Of a stretch of DNA of 64,000 bases, positions 11,301 to 24,437 are shown piece by piece. Position 1 is the first letter of the stretch, and each line of letters starts with the position of its first letter. A model generated the notes under the pieces. It did not search any database, had not been told where the DNA came from, and saw nothing but the letters and a program-made list of their open reading frames with translations. The stretch lies in contig NC_091134.1 in the NCBI RefSeq assembly GCF_041381155.1, positions 34,601,540-34,665,539 on the forward strand, read 5' to 3'. A program made the translations under genes and the position numbers. Source of the DNA: Argopecten irradians. Taxonomy: Eukaryota; Mollusca; Bivalvia; Pectinida; Pectinidae.

Positions 11301-13525
11301 ACTTGACCAACGCGCACAGGAAGATGTAAACAAGATATGATAAACAAGACATCATTCTGTATAATGTAAATTGCTTGATGCTATATTGATATAAACCTTT
11401 ACAAGAAGTAGGCATTATTAAGGCTTGAGTTAATTTCTTTCAAATGCTTACATTAAGTTGACAAAACGTCAAGACAAGGTTGGTCAACATGTAGATGGAG
11501 AGATATTACAAACACACCCACAGAATGATTGTCGACTAAACGGTACCAATGTTCACTCGGAACACGAACCACTTGGGATAGCCAGTATGATTGTACTGGG
11601 TATCGATTATATCCCACCCGATCCGGATGTTGTTGACCCAGCACCTATTGATATTTTCCAGGGAAATTGTACAGCTTTCCTGTCTATAACTAATATCTAT
11701 TTACTTTTGTTCAAACATTCCCATTACTTCTACTTGATTGACTCTGTGCTATGCTCTGCACTAGCGGAATCTACTACTTTTAAGAATTATGGTTTATTTC
11801 GGCCAGGGGACAAAATCTTTATCCTTCCTCACATGGACGACTTATTTGTTCATGTTAGTATGAGCTAAGCGGGTGGGGTGTGTTGTTCGGTGTCTTCTAC
11901 GGCATACTTCAATGGAATAGCGCTATAAAAAGATTTTCACTATAACTCTATACACATATACCACAGTCCTCCAAAACATACATACATTAACACAGGTAAA
12001 ACATGAGAAGTCGCCGTTAAATCACCCTGATTTGACAGAGGGTACCATTACCTAGCTCCTCATAGGTGATTGAAGAGCAACACATGTTATAGAAACGTAT
12101 GGTCATCATTCACATGCAAACTATAAGTATGCTTCAATAACATGTATTTATATCGTGTTTACATTTATTAAATGGAAATACATGATGGTAATCATTTGGA
12201 GAGGACTTTGCCTACTGCCTGATCCATGTTGAATCAATTACAGTGAAGCTTTGATAAAACATTTTGAAATGAAAACATGTATAATGTTGATGTTATAAAA
12301 TATCTTTATTTTACAAAAGTTGTTAAAAATCCGAATGTTAGCCTAAAGGAAAATATCGTGTACCATTGAGCTATGCAAGTCAGTCATAATTATTCACACG
12401 CAAATATGCCAAATATGTATGATAGTATTGATAATTGAGACGTAATGTATTTTCATGACATTTTAAACGTACTAATGTGAATCAGTTGAATGATTTTCTA
12501 TCAAAACATACAAAGTGGAATTCAATATAAACATTTAGTGAATAACATTATCTACCTTGAATAACGAATAATTGAATATGCATGAAAAGACTAACCTTGT
12601 CGTATGAATTTAAAATGTATTTTTTTGTATATATTCAAATATAAGTCATGCAAAGCAAAAGTGGCAATGGTTTTGTTCGATATAACTGTTAATTAAATCA
12701 CCCCGTTGGCCGTATGGTGCTCAATATTGGTTGTTGAAAGATCTTTAAGTACACAGCTTTGAGGTGTACTTTGAGCACTTATAAATCCAACTAATCGTGA
12801 TGCAATTCCATTTAGATCCTAATATATATCAAATATTTTATCATAGATACGCGCCCTCCTCTGTGAACTAAAGGACAACAGATATAGATACTCATTAATC
12901 AATAAGGGGAAAATATAACCATATACAAGTATTCGTCTTTTGTCTTTATTTGGAGATTTATTAATATGAAATTCTGTTCATTTCACACGTTTATTCTGAA
13001 AACCTAAGTAGACTTTAAAAGAAAACGGGATGTCTGATGTCTGAATGAGAAAATCAAGTGAGGAGCCACTTTTAACCATAGTTTCGAGATTTATTTTCTA
13101 TTTGCCATCGTAAAACGAGGTATTGTTTATTAACTCAAAATTGATTTACTTACATTATTAACATAAGCTCAATGAACAGAAGATTTATTGCTAAATTAAT
13201 GCCATTTTTTTTATTTATTTCTTATCAAGATCGTAATATTTTTATTTCAAATGGGTTATATATATTATTTATTTTAAGAATTGCAGATTACGTGAAGTCC
13301 TACTTTTAATGTTGAAAGATAGATATTTTCAATAGCGTTGCTTGAAAGTTTAGACATTTTAACCACAGAGTATATATTAGTCGCAATATATTGAATACAA
13401 CAACAAAAAAATCATTTTTTTTTATTTCCGCCACTTAGATCACCTCTATGTAACGACCACTAACAGGTCATGATAATACCGATACTCCATACTAACCTCT
13501 GATATTTGATTCCTTTACCGTGAAG
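8376..13525. other. long gap between gene B and the NHL gene
   Basis: No supported coding gene. The GC-richer stretch about 9400-9532 ends in CCAAG|GTGAGC, a good splice donor, and could be a noncoding first exon of the NHL gene 4 kb downstream. TAACAG|GTCATG near 13467 is a possible acceptor for it. The rest is AT-rich and featureless apart from the unassigned open frame at 11458-11868. Confidence 0.35.
11458..11868 (+). CDS. unassigned open frame, 136 codons
   Basis: A stop-free stretch of 136 codons in slightly GC-richer sequence than its surroundings. It contains an acidic-proline segment (I-P-P-D-P-D-V-V-D-P-A-P) and ends F-V-H-V-S-M-S. It begins at TTG, with no convincing ATG, promoter or splice sites. 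I do not recognise it. In DNA this AT-rich, a frame of this size is expected roughly once by chance in a window this long, so it may be nothing. Confidence 0.18.
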   Translation: MTKRQDKVGQHVDGEILQTHPQNDCRLNGTNVHSEHEPLGIASMIVLGIDYIPPDPDVVDPAPIDIFQGNCTAFLSITNIYLLLFKHSHYFYLIDSVLCSALAESTTFKNYGLFRPGDKIFILPHMDDLFVHVSMS

Positions 13526-15677
13526 ATGGTTGACTACTTGTCCCGGTATCGGCTATACGGCCATGGCTACACTTCTCCAGAACAACGCTACCCCATCACC
13601 ACGTACAGAGAGATCTACAGAGATAGTGCACCACACATCTTTGGTCGCAGACCACGATGTAAGTACCAATACTCAACTTAGACAGATGTTAAATCTCAGA
13701 GTTGGGGCTCTTGTATTGCTTATTGTCTTATGATGTTCCGGTATTAAATTCTTTAGTTTTTAAGATAAAATGTAGGATATATTTTTCTCCTTATAACGAA
13801 AACAAAAAATAATCATTAATCAAGTTTATTTTTGTTTGCAATTAGTATTTAGCGAATCTAAGCAGATCTAAAATAGACTGTAAAAAGCGAAATAAAAAAG
13901 AAAAACACGAAAACATGAAAGCGCTAAATTTAAGTCTTTCCATTAATATTTGCACAGAGAGGTGTGTTTAACAATTATTTTCATTAATTCACAGAAAAAT
14001 ACAAACACATATTCCTAGGAAGTAGACATTGAAATTGAAAATATATCACAATCCTCTAATAATAAAATAATTACCTACAATTACCTACTGAACCACAGCT
14101 CATGACTGTCGTATGGATACTATGAAAGATCTGACAGAAAAGAAGGACTGGGAGGCGTGGATGTTCTCTCACGGTCTCGGGCAGGTATACAGAAGTGTCA
14201 ACTACCTCCACAACCAGGAAAAGGAGGTCACCCCCCAGGGCACTGCTGCGTAAGTACTGTATATGGCAGATCTAACAGTATGTGTTAGGCACCGCCAATC
14301 CACAGGGAAATCCACATAGAAAATGTGGTTTCTGTTCAGGTCAAGTTTAACTGAAAAACTGTCAGTTCAGGGTTAAAAATTTAAACTGAAATTAACCAGG
14401 TATTGATCTGTTATTAATATGAAGGTTTCTTCATGTAAAAGTGATTTCGTTTTCAGGTGGATTTCTTGTGAATTGTATGTCAAGATCTTTTCGGTTATTC
14501 TGATTAACGTGAAGAGATATTTTGTCCTTTAGGTTATAGTACTTAATACTTTACATTGCAACCAAACAACGTAATATAGATTCCCTTGAAATAGTCAAAT
14601 TGAGCCCAGATCAGGAACGGACGATATTTTAATCTGGAAGCTTTCAAAGTCCAAACGACATGTTAAATTTGTTTTATTAAAATTTACTTTGTAAGTTATA
14701 AAGCTAAATTAAGGATATATTGTGTAAACATAGCATTTTTAAGACGCGTATCACCATGCCTATTGTTATTTTATCTATTGTGTTATTTCAGACCCGACAA
14801 ACTGCTCTTCAATATCGGGATGAAGGGTCGAGGAGACGGCGACTTCCACTATCCCCGCGGCCTATCTGTCACATTGGACGGGGAAATTCTTGTCGCTGAC
14901 ACAATGAACCACAGAATTCAGATCTTCAACCAATACGGAATCTTCATTAAAAAGATTGGTACCAAAGGTAACGGTGAAGGACAGTTCGACCAGCCAACAG
15001 ACGTTACTGAATTGCCAAACGGGGATTTAGCAGTGGCTGATAAGAAAAACAAAAGAGTTCAGATTTTCTCACAAAGAAGACAATTTAAATACATGTTTCC
15101 AACCGGTGATGAGCCTTTCTCAATCGCAAGTGACAAAGACTACAATATCATAGTGTCAACGATACGAAGGTCAATAGAGGTGTACAGGAGAGGCGGGAAG
15201 CTAGTGCATGCCTTTTCTGTTGGAGGGTCAGCCAGAGACAAAATCGGCTGTCATATATGTGTCAATACAAAAGAGGAGGTGATCGTCTGTGACGCCGTGA
15301 ATAACTCAGTAAAGTACTTCACATATGGAGGTAAACCCTTGTACAAGTTTTCACCAATATCTACGGGCGAAGGCTTGTCAATGTTGCCTTCTGGGATATG
15401 TATAAATATGCTTGGAGAGGTCATCATAGGAGATGCCCTTAATCACACAGTAAATTTGTACTCAGAACGTGGGGTTCTTCTTAAACAGCTTGTTGGACCC
15501 TCTGACGAGGCCGGTGCCGTTCAGACATGCGCAATAGGACCGGAAGGACATCTAATGGTGACGGAGTTTAGTGTTTCCGGTCCGCATTCATTGAAAATAT
15601 TCCGTTATAAACAATGTTATTGTCATTTAACTAGGCCGGGTTCAAGTAAAAGGAGAACCCCGACTAAAATGGAGTGA
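13526..15677 (+). CDS. NHL-repeat beta-propeller protein, 3 exons
   Basis: Exons 13526-13658, 14099-14249 and 14792-15677 join with phases 1 and 2 to give 389 residues. The start has a strong context (AAGATGG). Residues about 1-95 (M-V-D-Y-L-S-R-Y-R-L-Y-G...) have no RING, B-box or coiled coil. From about residue 97 there is a six-bladed NHL propeller: the first blade reads G-x-G-D-G-D-F-H-Y-P-R-G-L and V-A-D-T-M-N-H-R-I-Q-I-F, and the second G-x-G-E-G-Q-F-D-Q-P and V-A-D-K-K-N-K-R-V-Q-I-F. Such propellers occur at the C terminus of TRIM2/TRIM3/TRIM71-type proteins and bind RNA or protein, but this protein lacks the ubiquitin-ligase half. A short basic tail (S-K-R-R-T-P-T-K) ends it. It is probably cytoplasmic; no signal peptide or membrane segment is seen. 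AATAAA at 16063-16068 would give a 3' UTR of about 400 nt. Confidence 0.85.
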
Positions 15678-17954
15678 TGTTGTATCTATATGTCCTTGTT
15701 ATCTTCGTTATCATTTAACGCTGTGCCAACAATTTTAAAAAAAAAACCTACATTTCTGGCTAAACTGTATTTTGTATGTTTCATTAATGTACATGTGCTA
15801 ATGCACATCAAGGTAATTAGTTCAGTTAAAATCAATAGCAAATGTTTATGATGATGGTTTGTACAAAACACCAAATTATATTCTTTGCTTAAAAGTCTAG
15901 AAATATTTCTGGCCCCAGAATAATGAAACAGTCTTAGATTTAAGTTTTTGCTTGGCTAATAAGAAATGGCGTAACTTAGTCTAAACTTAATACTGTTTTA
16001 GACCTAGGATCGTGCCATGATATTGAGGCCAGTGTTATGTTCCTTTACATGGTCAGCTGAAAAATAAAACTATTATCAATGGATTCAAGATGTTATCAAG
16101 ATAATCATGTATAATACTTCATATTTCATTGTGAATGTAAATTCTTTATCGATATTATTTTTTGCAATATCCTAGTATAAGCATAATTTGTATAATATTC
16201 ATATTTATAGAGTTAACTTATCTCAAAGAGAGGTAAAAAATATATCCATATTTAGTAACTGTGTTATTTTGTTGGCTGACGTTCGTATCGGGGGAAACTT
16301 TAAAGCATATTATTTGAATACCTCAAATTGTGGCAGACATTTCCATAGTAAGTTCATGTCATACTTGCTCAAGTTAACCGACCGATGCACTACCAACAAT
16401 TCATTGTTTCCTAATATGAAATAAATACTTGGTATTAAAGTTATCAGAGCTGAATTTTTCAGGTTGTGCAATACGCCTTCACCTCGCAACTATTAAGTAG
16501 AGCGACTTCAAATCGAATCATTATACGTGTATGTTCAGGTAATAGTTTTGCCGACTTTATTCTGCATTATTATGGTTCTGTGCATATAATTTCATATTTT
16601 ATTACCTTTTTATTGGGCGATCGCATGCAAAAGTGCTTTATCTATCTGATTTTTTTCCATGTCTCCATACTTGAAAAAATGAATTGATAAAATGAATTGC
16701 ATTATAATTTCATCATTATCTTTTTTTTATATTTTTTTACCATTTTATAATTATTTAATCATCGTGAAATCAAGGAACGTATCTTTATTTTGAACAGTAC
16801 AAATAAAAGTTTTTCCAAATGATAAGATGTCTGTGTTATCACGTTTGTATATATGGATATTAAACCATGACACAACAGGACCACTGAAAATTGCTTAACT
16901 ACTTCAGACAGTGTTTTATTGAAAGTAGCAAAATGAGATTAAAAAATACTCATTAATGTATATATATATTGTAAAATGATACTAACTCATTAAATTGTCG
17001 AATATCGTCATAGCAAAAAACCATTCTTGATAGCTCAGATACAACTATCACTGTAACTACATCCGCTCATGGATTTTGTTCATCCTCGATATTCCAGTGG
17101 TTACTTTCACTGGCCTCATATGCCCTCCTAGACTATGTCATAGTGAACTGGATGTGTCTCAGGAGAAAGATACTGACCAACCATAAGACTACAAAGACTG
17201 TTTTTGAAAAATACAGAGGAGCGATGCCCTACTCTTAATCCAAAATAATGAACCGTTTTGGAGCAACTTAATTCCGTTAAAGAATACCAATGAACTAAAC
17301 TAACTTTTCTCATCTTACAAACAAGTTTTCGCTTACATCGACTCCAGAATTGCTAGGATATAGTTCAGAGATGAATATAACAGAGTGGCAGTATCCAAAT
17401 TTAGAGTATGTCAATAAATATAAATAAAAAAATAATAGTTCTGTAAAATCACTTGGCAAGAATAATATTCTTCGATGAAGTTCTATATTAGAATATTGGA
17501 TCCAAAAATTGTGTTTCTTGTTTTGCACTTAATAGGCTTCATATCGCACAAGATGTTAAGGGTTATCTAAACCTTAAATGTAACACTTTACAATTAAGAT
17601 GAAGACAGTTATCGTCGTCACTGTAAATTTGCGGTACACATCAACCTCAAACTTCTCATATGATTAATTAAAACAGAAACATTTATCGATAATTGTCGTC
17701 CTTACAGAAGTGTGCTCAGATAAGAAGAATCGGTACATCGATTGTAGAAATCCTTTTTTCCCTTTAGACGAGTTATGCTACTACATATCTCTCTCTCTCT
17801 CTCTCACGCGGACAGATATTAAGTGCCGATATTGATTTGAATACATTGTCTCTGCTCTGTCCATGAAGATAAAGAGTTCTTGATGAGGTGAGGGCCGACA
17901 TTTAATGAAACGGTTTACGGTTATTGACATCATTTGATTATGCCATGCCTTTAT
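15678..17954. other. 3' UTR of the NHL gene and intergenic DNA
   Basis: AATAAA at 16063-16068 is the likely poly(A) signal of the NHL gene. A (TC)n microsatellite lies at 17788-17805. The open frames at 16188, 16466, 17128 and 17310 are AT-biased, short and unsupported. Confidence 0.5.
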
Positions 17955-18301
17955 TTAAAGATGCTCCACCGCCGACAGAGCATAAATGATATTCATCATT
18001 TGAACAATAATTGGTGTTTAATCGTGTAGATATATGCCTAATTAACACAAAAAATAAAATGAAATAGTTTATTTCGCCTTTGGTGCATGCGCAATCAGAA
18101 TATAGTGCCACGGAATTTTTTCGGGATGCAATTAATTATTTTTCATATTTTTAACATGAAGTAAAATTAGAAGCTCAATCTTTTCAATGGTGGTGATGGT
18201 GTAAAGTAAGTAACTTTTGTAACTGAAGAAAAATACTTAATTGTCTGTTCCTGTTTTTGATAGTGAAATTATTCCATTTGCCAGCGGTGGAGCATCTTTA
18301 A
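17955..18301. repeat. MITE-like element, TTAA-flanked, 347 bp
   Basis: The ends are TTAAAGATGCTCCACCGC and its near-exact reverse complement GCGGTGGAGCATCTTTAA. TTAA sits at both outer edges, consistent with a TTAA target duplication. There is no coding capacity. I recall the AGATGCTCCACCGC end from many bivalve intergenic regions; that is memory, not a search. Confidence 0.85.
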
Positions 18302-21300
18302 GAAGAATACCAAAAATGTAAAACCGAAAAATAAAATAAAAAATATAAAAACCGACGTTAATTAACTATGATTGTCGTCTTTCAATAATTCACATTATTA
18401 GAAATTTTTGGAAAAAAAGAAGAGAACACCTTCTAAACTTGTGCTATAACTTTTTTATTGATATCAACGATTGTCAATTATTTGACGGTTACCTCCCTTC
18501 TGCTGTAGATTTGAAGCGTGAATTCAAGTCCAAAAGTAGACAAACAGACGAACCGATGATAAAAAGTAAATTTGTAAAAAAAATATATCAAAATTATAAA
18601 TTCTGATATATCATACATCATAAAGTATTTTTCATTGAGTATGACTCAAATCAATGTGGTAGATGTAGTGGGACTAGACTGGATCAGTTATTTGTTATAT
18701 ACGACGTAGATTGTTTTGAAAAGTCGTCATATAGTGTTAAGATAATTCCTATCTCGAATCCAAGGATAAAGTCCTTGGCCTTAAGATCGACCAATTAAAA
18801 TTCAAGTCCCGTTAGAAAGACTTGTAAGGTATCTCTTTGTAAGCCAAATTATTTCGCTCTCATCAGATGATTTCTATTGATTTTAAAATGTTTGGTACAT
18901 TCACTTCCCTGTCTTTTAATTACTCATATTGCCTAATGAATATCTCAGTCTTCTTGGTTGCTTGATTTAATGCAGTGTCGTGAAAAAAATAAGAAAAAGT
19001 CGTTTTATGTGCTAACATATTTTATAAAGACTAATGTTGGCACCAAATTTTTTCTTTATATTTTGTTCTTTGATCTTAATGTTGTTGTTGTTGGGTTGGT
19101 TTTTTTAGACAAAGATAGAAGTTAGTGGAAGCAACAGTTTAATTAACTTATCACAAATCCAGCGGATCATCTTTTACTCTAGCCAATTTATTAACTGTAA
19201 ATGGAAATATATCGAAGTTTTGATGAAAATGTATCTATACTAGAGTTAATTTAAAATTAAACTATTTTTCATGGTTTTCCTGTTCAATTGTCGATAAGTT
19301 GGGTATAAATAGAGCCTTATATTTGGTATCGGGTATCGATTGTATTTAAGGTAATGATATTTTATACTCACTTTCGGTGTTTCAATACATGTTACCAAAA
19401 GCAGAAAAAGCTTTTATGATTCTCACAAAATTCTCTCTCTATATGTTAGATAATGAATAATAAACCTCATCATTTTTATTTAAGCATCAACCATATCATT
19501 CCACAATCAAAATGCTCTTAAAGTTTTAAACGAAGGTAAGGTTGATGATAATAGATCAAAACGACTGAACATTCTTTTATTACTTGTAAACGGGTTCAAC
19601 ATAAATTCTCCCCTTCTTTTCTCTATCGAGCATTTAAATTTCAGACACATTTTTCATCTTGCTTCGCAAATGGGTTTTTTTTATCTACGAAAGAAAATGT
19701 TCAGGTAATATTATACTTCTGTAACTTGTTAAAACTAGTTTCTGTTATATCCACGGATCCGTTGATACATAATGGTATACAAAACTTTGATTTACACAAC
19801 CGTGAATTGGTATTATGATAACATCTGATCATTTTGTCTACTAAGTTTGAGACGTTTCTGCTTTTCGCTTTTTCTTTAACATTTGTTGAAGTTACCACTG
19901 TCATATTTTGTAAATGAAAATACCTCGTCAAAACATGTTCACACACTGAAAAACATGTACATTATGGTCCCTCAAAATCTGTCAAAGCCAGTAAGTTTAC
20001 CAATAGAAAATTAAATCTTTACTTTTGATGATATGATAAAATTAATTATGTACATGTTGTATAAAGATATAACTTAATAAAAAGTCGTTCTAAAACGTTG
20101 AAAAAAGTAATAAAAAGTGATTGCAACCCTAGTATTAAAACCAATGTAGAAGTATGATGGAAAACTACATTTAAATGTATAGAAATATGAATTATAAAAG
20201 TTCTGTCCTTATTGCAAAAACCATTGACAAGATTAGTTGAAGATGTGTGCAGAATCAATTATCACCTGTTTCATTACTGTAAATATATTTTAGATTATGT
20301 AAAAATATGTATACTCCATCTATCGCTTTTTATTTTATTTCATTTTGATTTTACATGAACAGATGCATCATTGATGTATCATTAATTATATGGATGTACC
20401 TCCCACCAAGCATTCTGATTTAGTAGTATCCTTAGAATATGTTCTTAATATCAGAAAAAATATTTATTTATAAGTTCTTATTTCATGGCTTTATCTGTTT
20501 AATTGGAATATGGAAATTTAATTATCTTAAGCAATTTCTGACGGTTTTACCTGCGAGTTTTGCAAATGGCGTGGTGTGTACATTATGTAGGATATATGTG
20601 GAACTTATTTATGATATTATTTTATATGTATAGTACATTTGAATGAATTATTACTTTATAATTACCACTGTTCAGATTTATTTATACATTCTGTAGATGT
20701 TAATGAATGAAATAGAATTACTGAAAATCAGCGTTAACTTAGCCATCTTTAAATTGAATTCTAGCGTGTATGATAAAAGAAACTACTAAATAATACATAT
20801 TACGCCGGAGGTGCTTGCATATATAATATGCGAATAGCCAAAAAAGGTTTTCGACTGCCATTAAAAAATTTAAGCTCTTTTGTGATTTTATTTTGATATC
20901 ATATTGTTTCATTTTCAGAATGAATATAGTTGTAATTTTAAAATTCTAGTGCATGACTTGAAAGATTATCAACGGTGTAAGGCACAATTATACAGAAAAG
21001 CTAACAGAGAAAGTTCAGAGTAGGTCAGTATACTAAATGGGCGGGCTAGGTTTATTATGATGCTGATTTGACAGTAAGTTGACACTAAATATCGACCTAG
21101 TACTATCTCAATGCTTTACAATATAATAACACATACCATATTATTTTAATTTAAAGCGACCAAACATTTGTATTATCACAGGGTATCGATATGATATACT
21201 AAGACCTTATTTACAGAGTATGTAGCCGGCATGTCAAACAAAATGCTATGTCTATGGCCACATCAGGGGTCCTTTTGTTTACCTGTCACATTGTCCAGTG

Positions 21301-22424
21301 GTCAGATCCAGTACACTGAAACATTTGACCTGTACTTTAACCAACACAAGATACTTGAGAAATGGATATTTTTCCGTTGGCCACTGAAAGTGAGACGTTG
21401 TTTACGTGAAACGATAAAATGTGGCAAGTTATATTTCCTAATTAGTAACGAAATCCTTATTATTGTTCTTTATCAAATAGACAACTACACACTGAAAGTT
21501 ATGACTACAATAATTTTCAGCAGTACTCCGATAACAAGGAGTGTGTTATTAGCACGTATTTTGTTTTAAGGCAAGCGTACTGAACTAGGTAAGATCGCGA
21601 TTGTTTGGCGGTGTACTTTACATCAAGGTATATTGTAAGTGTATGGTTGTCAGATATATCCGATTTTAACAGTTAACATTCATCTTAAATAATTTTTTTT
21701 AATTTAATACCTATATGTCAACGGAAATATGATTTCATTCCGTAATAAAATTTCTATTGAGAAACACAGTTAACAATGATAAAAAGAAATAAGCAATTAC
21801 CATATTTCATTACACATTATATCTGGCGTAAAGATGTCTTTTCAAAGCTCTTTAAATCTTGAGTCGTAATGAGAAACAATTTTCTCGATTTGAAACGTTT
21901 CGATCAGCTGTATACAGCTTAAATCTTCAATAGGATAATGTTACACTTTAGCAATGTACAATTACTGATCTATTTCGCAAATGGGTTTTGCCGACAAAAC
22001 ATCCATTTACATTAACGTTCTTCATTTCGTTTGTGACAGAGGTTCCGAACTTTATAAATCCATTTTTGTGAACAGGATATAGACTTAAGATTGATAGAAT
22101 AGTCGTGTGACATGTATGGGAGGCAGGTCTAAACACGATGTTTATCAAATTACAAATATACTAAATAACTCCAAAATCTATAATGTTTGTAGTATCATTC
22201 AACGGATATTATTGTTAACTTTTACAGAAAGGAAGGATACAGATTGTTGTATATTTAAATCAAATACATTTTCTGTAAGCTAGAAATACTGAGGGAGAGG
22301 GTTTTGGATCGCTAAGCATACCGTTATATCGCCATTATCAAGAAATTGTATACATTAAAATATTCTAAAATTATCAATATTGAAATATTTTCATTAAGAT
22401 TAAAAATACCAAGACGGTTTCTTA
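18302..22424. other. intergenic, AT-rich
   Basis: No supported gene. The longest open frame (21231-21569, 112 codons) starts ATG-TCA but ends in hydrophobic AT-biased sequence and has no splice partners. Short poly(GTT) and AT-rich runs occur (for example near 19085). Confidence 0.45.
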
Positions 22425-22565
22425 ACTGCTCCAAATCAAATAAACATAGTTAGTTTTTTTAATCAAATTGCATGATAATCTCTCGTGCATGTCTTTGAAA
22501 TTGATTTTTTTTGCTAATTCTTAATTGAATTTTACAACTGCATGTCAATTAAGTGGAGCAGTTGT
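22425..22565. repeat. possible short element with AACTGCTCCA ends
   Basis: AACTGCTCCA at the left and TGGAGCAGTT at the right form a short inverted repeat about 140 bp apart, with AT-rich filler between. It could be a degraded MITE. The repeat is too short to be sure. Confidence 0.35.
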
Positions 22566-22619
22566 CTTCAATATGTACTACACTGGGGTAAGTAATATGT
22601 AGGTAATAATGGTTCTTAC

Positions 22620-23171
22620 AGGGGGCGCTAAAGCGAAATTTTGTGTTATCAGTAGGTAATACACCCAGGGTAAAGCTTAATTACGCGTAAAGGGTTGCAC
22701 AATGAAATCTCTGATGGAAACATACCATACATAGGATAAAAAGTGGTAACGACAGCCCAAGGCCGTCTCAACAACGCTACGTGTCACGATCACCCGCGAA
22801 TCAAGAGTCTCTTTCAGAAATACCGAACTGACGGAAAGAGCGTCCGGAAAATACCGTCACTATTCGACACCGCAGGATTTGACAGGCCACAATTTACTGA
22901 AGTTTTCAATTAACGGTCGGGTCATTGACAATCAACATTGTTTATTGGAGAGGGTGAATTGTTAGAATCCGAGTGTAAAACTATCCCCTAACTACGTCAG
23001 TGACGTATGCTCTAGGTGTAGATACCTGCCGGTGAAAGTTTTAACAATATTTTATAATAATGTAATCAGTTAGTGATAAGTGCAATCAGTGTTTAAGAGC
23101 GGACTGGCCGGCCTGCTTCAGTTCCGCGATAAGACGGAGGCCAGAATCAACACACTCGGCAGGGACCCCTG
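22620..23171 (+). promoter_or_regulatory. candidate upstream promoter and noncoding first exon of gene C
   Basis: This stretch is clearly GC-richer than its flanks. It contains TACGTCA-G-TGACGTA (22993-23007), two mirrored CRE half-sites around one base. It ends in GACCCCTG|GTAAGTACC, an excellent donor at 23171. A matching acceptor, TTCTTTTACAG, lies before 23832, and an exon from there could run into the gene C start codon at 24438. No ATG-led frame spans the first exon, so it would be 5' UTR. Confidence 0.4.
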
Positions 23172-24251
23172 GTAAGTACCTTGTCATATAAACACATGAA
23201 CAGTTTATGATAAATGGAACATAATTATTTACATCAATTGTTTACGATTATTCTTATTGGCAAAGAGATTTTCCTTTTGATTTAAATAACGTTGAACTTG
23301 AAATAAAAATGTATTTGCGCATGGTTTTAACCAGTTGTATTTCTTTATATCTGATAGAATTTAAATATATAAACAGTATTGAAATGAAAACATAATTAGC
23401 ATTCTTTTCATTCGCCGTGGAACAAAAATCGTTGGCGTTTTGACAACATACAAGCATGTTAGATTCTCAAATGAATAGGTGAATTCAAACTACAAATAGG
23501 AATGCAAAAGCATATTAATCTAAAATTAATTGGGCATGTTTGTTTATATTAAACCCTTCAAAATTTTATATTGGTTTGTGATTGGTAAAGGGAAATGCTT
23601 GATTATAGATACATATGATGTAGTGTATGAATGTAAATAGTAATGTTTTCGTTAAATATTAACCGTATAGTGTTTATTTTTCAGAATATTGTAGATATGT
23701 TCACATAATTCACTTTGAATCGACAATTGAAATTAAATCGGCATTTATTAGAAAATCAAAATACTAATATTATCAACAATAATAGCAACAATGCCAAAGG
23801 AGTTTAACCTGTGTTAATTATTCTTTTACAGAGAGTCCTCAGACAGTGTACCTAAACATTTCACGTCAACTGGACCAAGGTCACAAAACAAGCTGATAAT
23901 GTGTCAAGATATACACGCTCAAACCTCACAACAATAGCCTTTGGAACAACACTTACTTGTAACATGTAATCGTTGATGATAAGAGATAATATTGTTCCAC
24001 CTGAAGAATGATTAAGTGCTTATAAGGTCAGAGTCCTGGTCATATCTTCTCCGTGGGCAATTGGTCGTAAAATTGTTTTTTCGCGTGGTAGTGGACACAG
24101 TTAATACACATCGAGTTATATTGAAAGTAGGACGACAGCAGGACAACCGTATTTAACACAGATCTACTTTGTCTCCTAGACGGTATTTAACAATGATTAA
24201 TACTCCAGTTGGATTGACCAAGCACTGACCATTGTGATATACAAAACTGAG

Positions 24252-24259
24252 TATAAAAA
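24252..24259 (+). promoter_or_regulatory. TATA box candidate for gene C
   Basis: GAGTATAAAAAGTG lies 186 nt upstream of the gene C ATG, leaving room for a 5' UTR of about 150 nt. It offers a simpler promoter than the upstream exon at 23171; both could be used. Confidence 0.45.
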
Positions 24260-24437
24260 GTGAGATGTACAGGCGTGTGATTAGTGCATGTAAAGCGTCG
24301 TATTGACATTGGGACTGTAATCCAAGTCACGTCACTTTTCACAGCCCAAACAATATTTGGAGTAATTTTCAACGAAATTGTATCGATATAAAGTATTAAA
24401 TATCGTTTTACTGGTGTGATATATATCTTGTGATAAA

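Noticed and set aside
21231-21569. 112-codon frame starting ATG-TCA
   Set aside because: No recognisable motif, no splice partners, and a hydrophobic AT-biased end.
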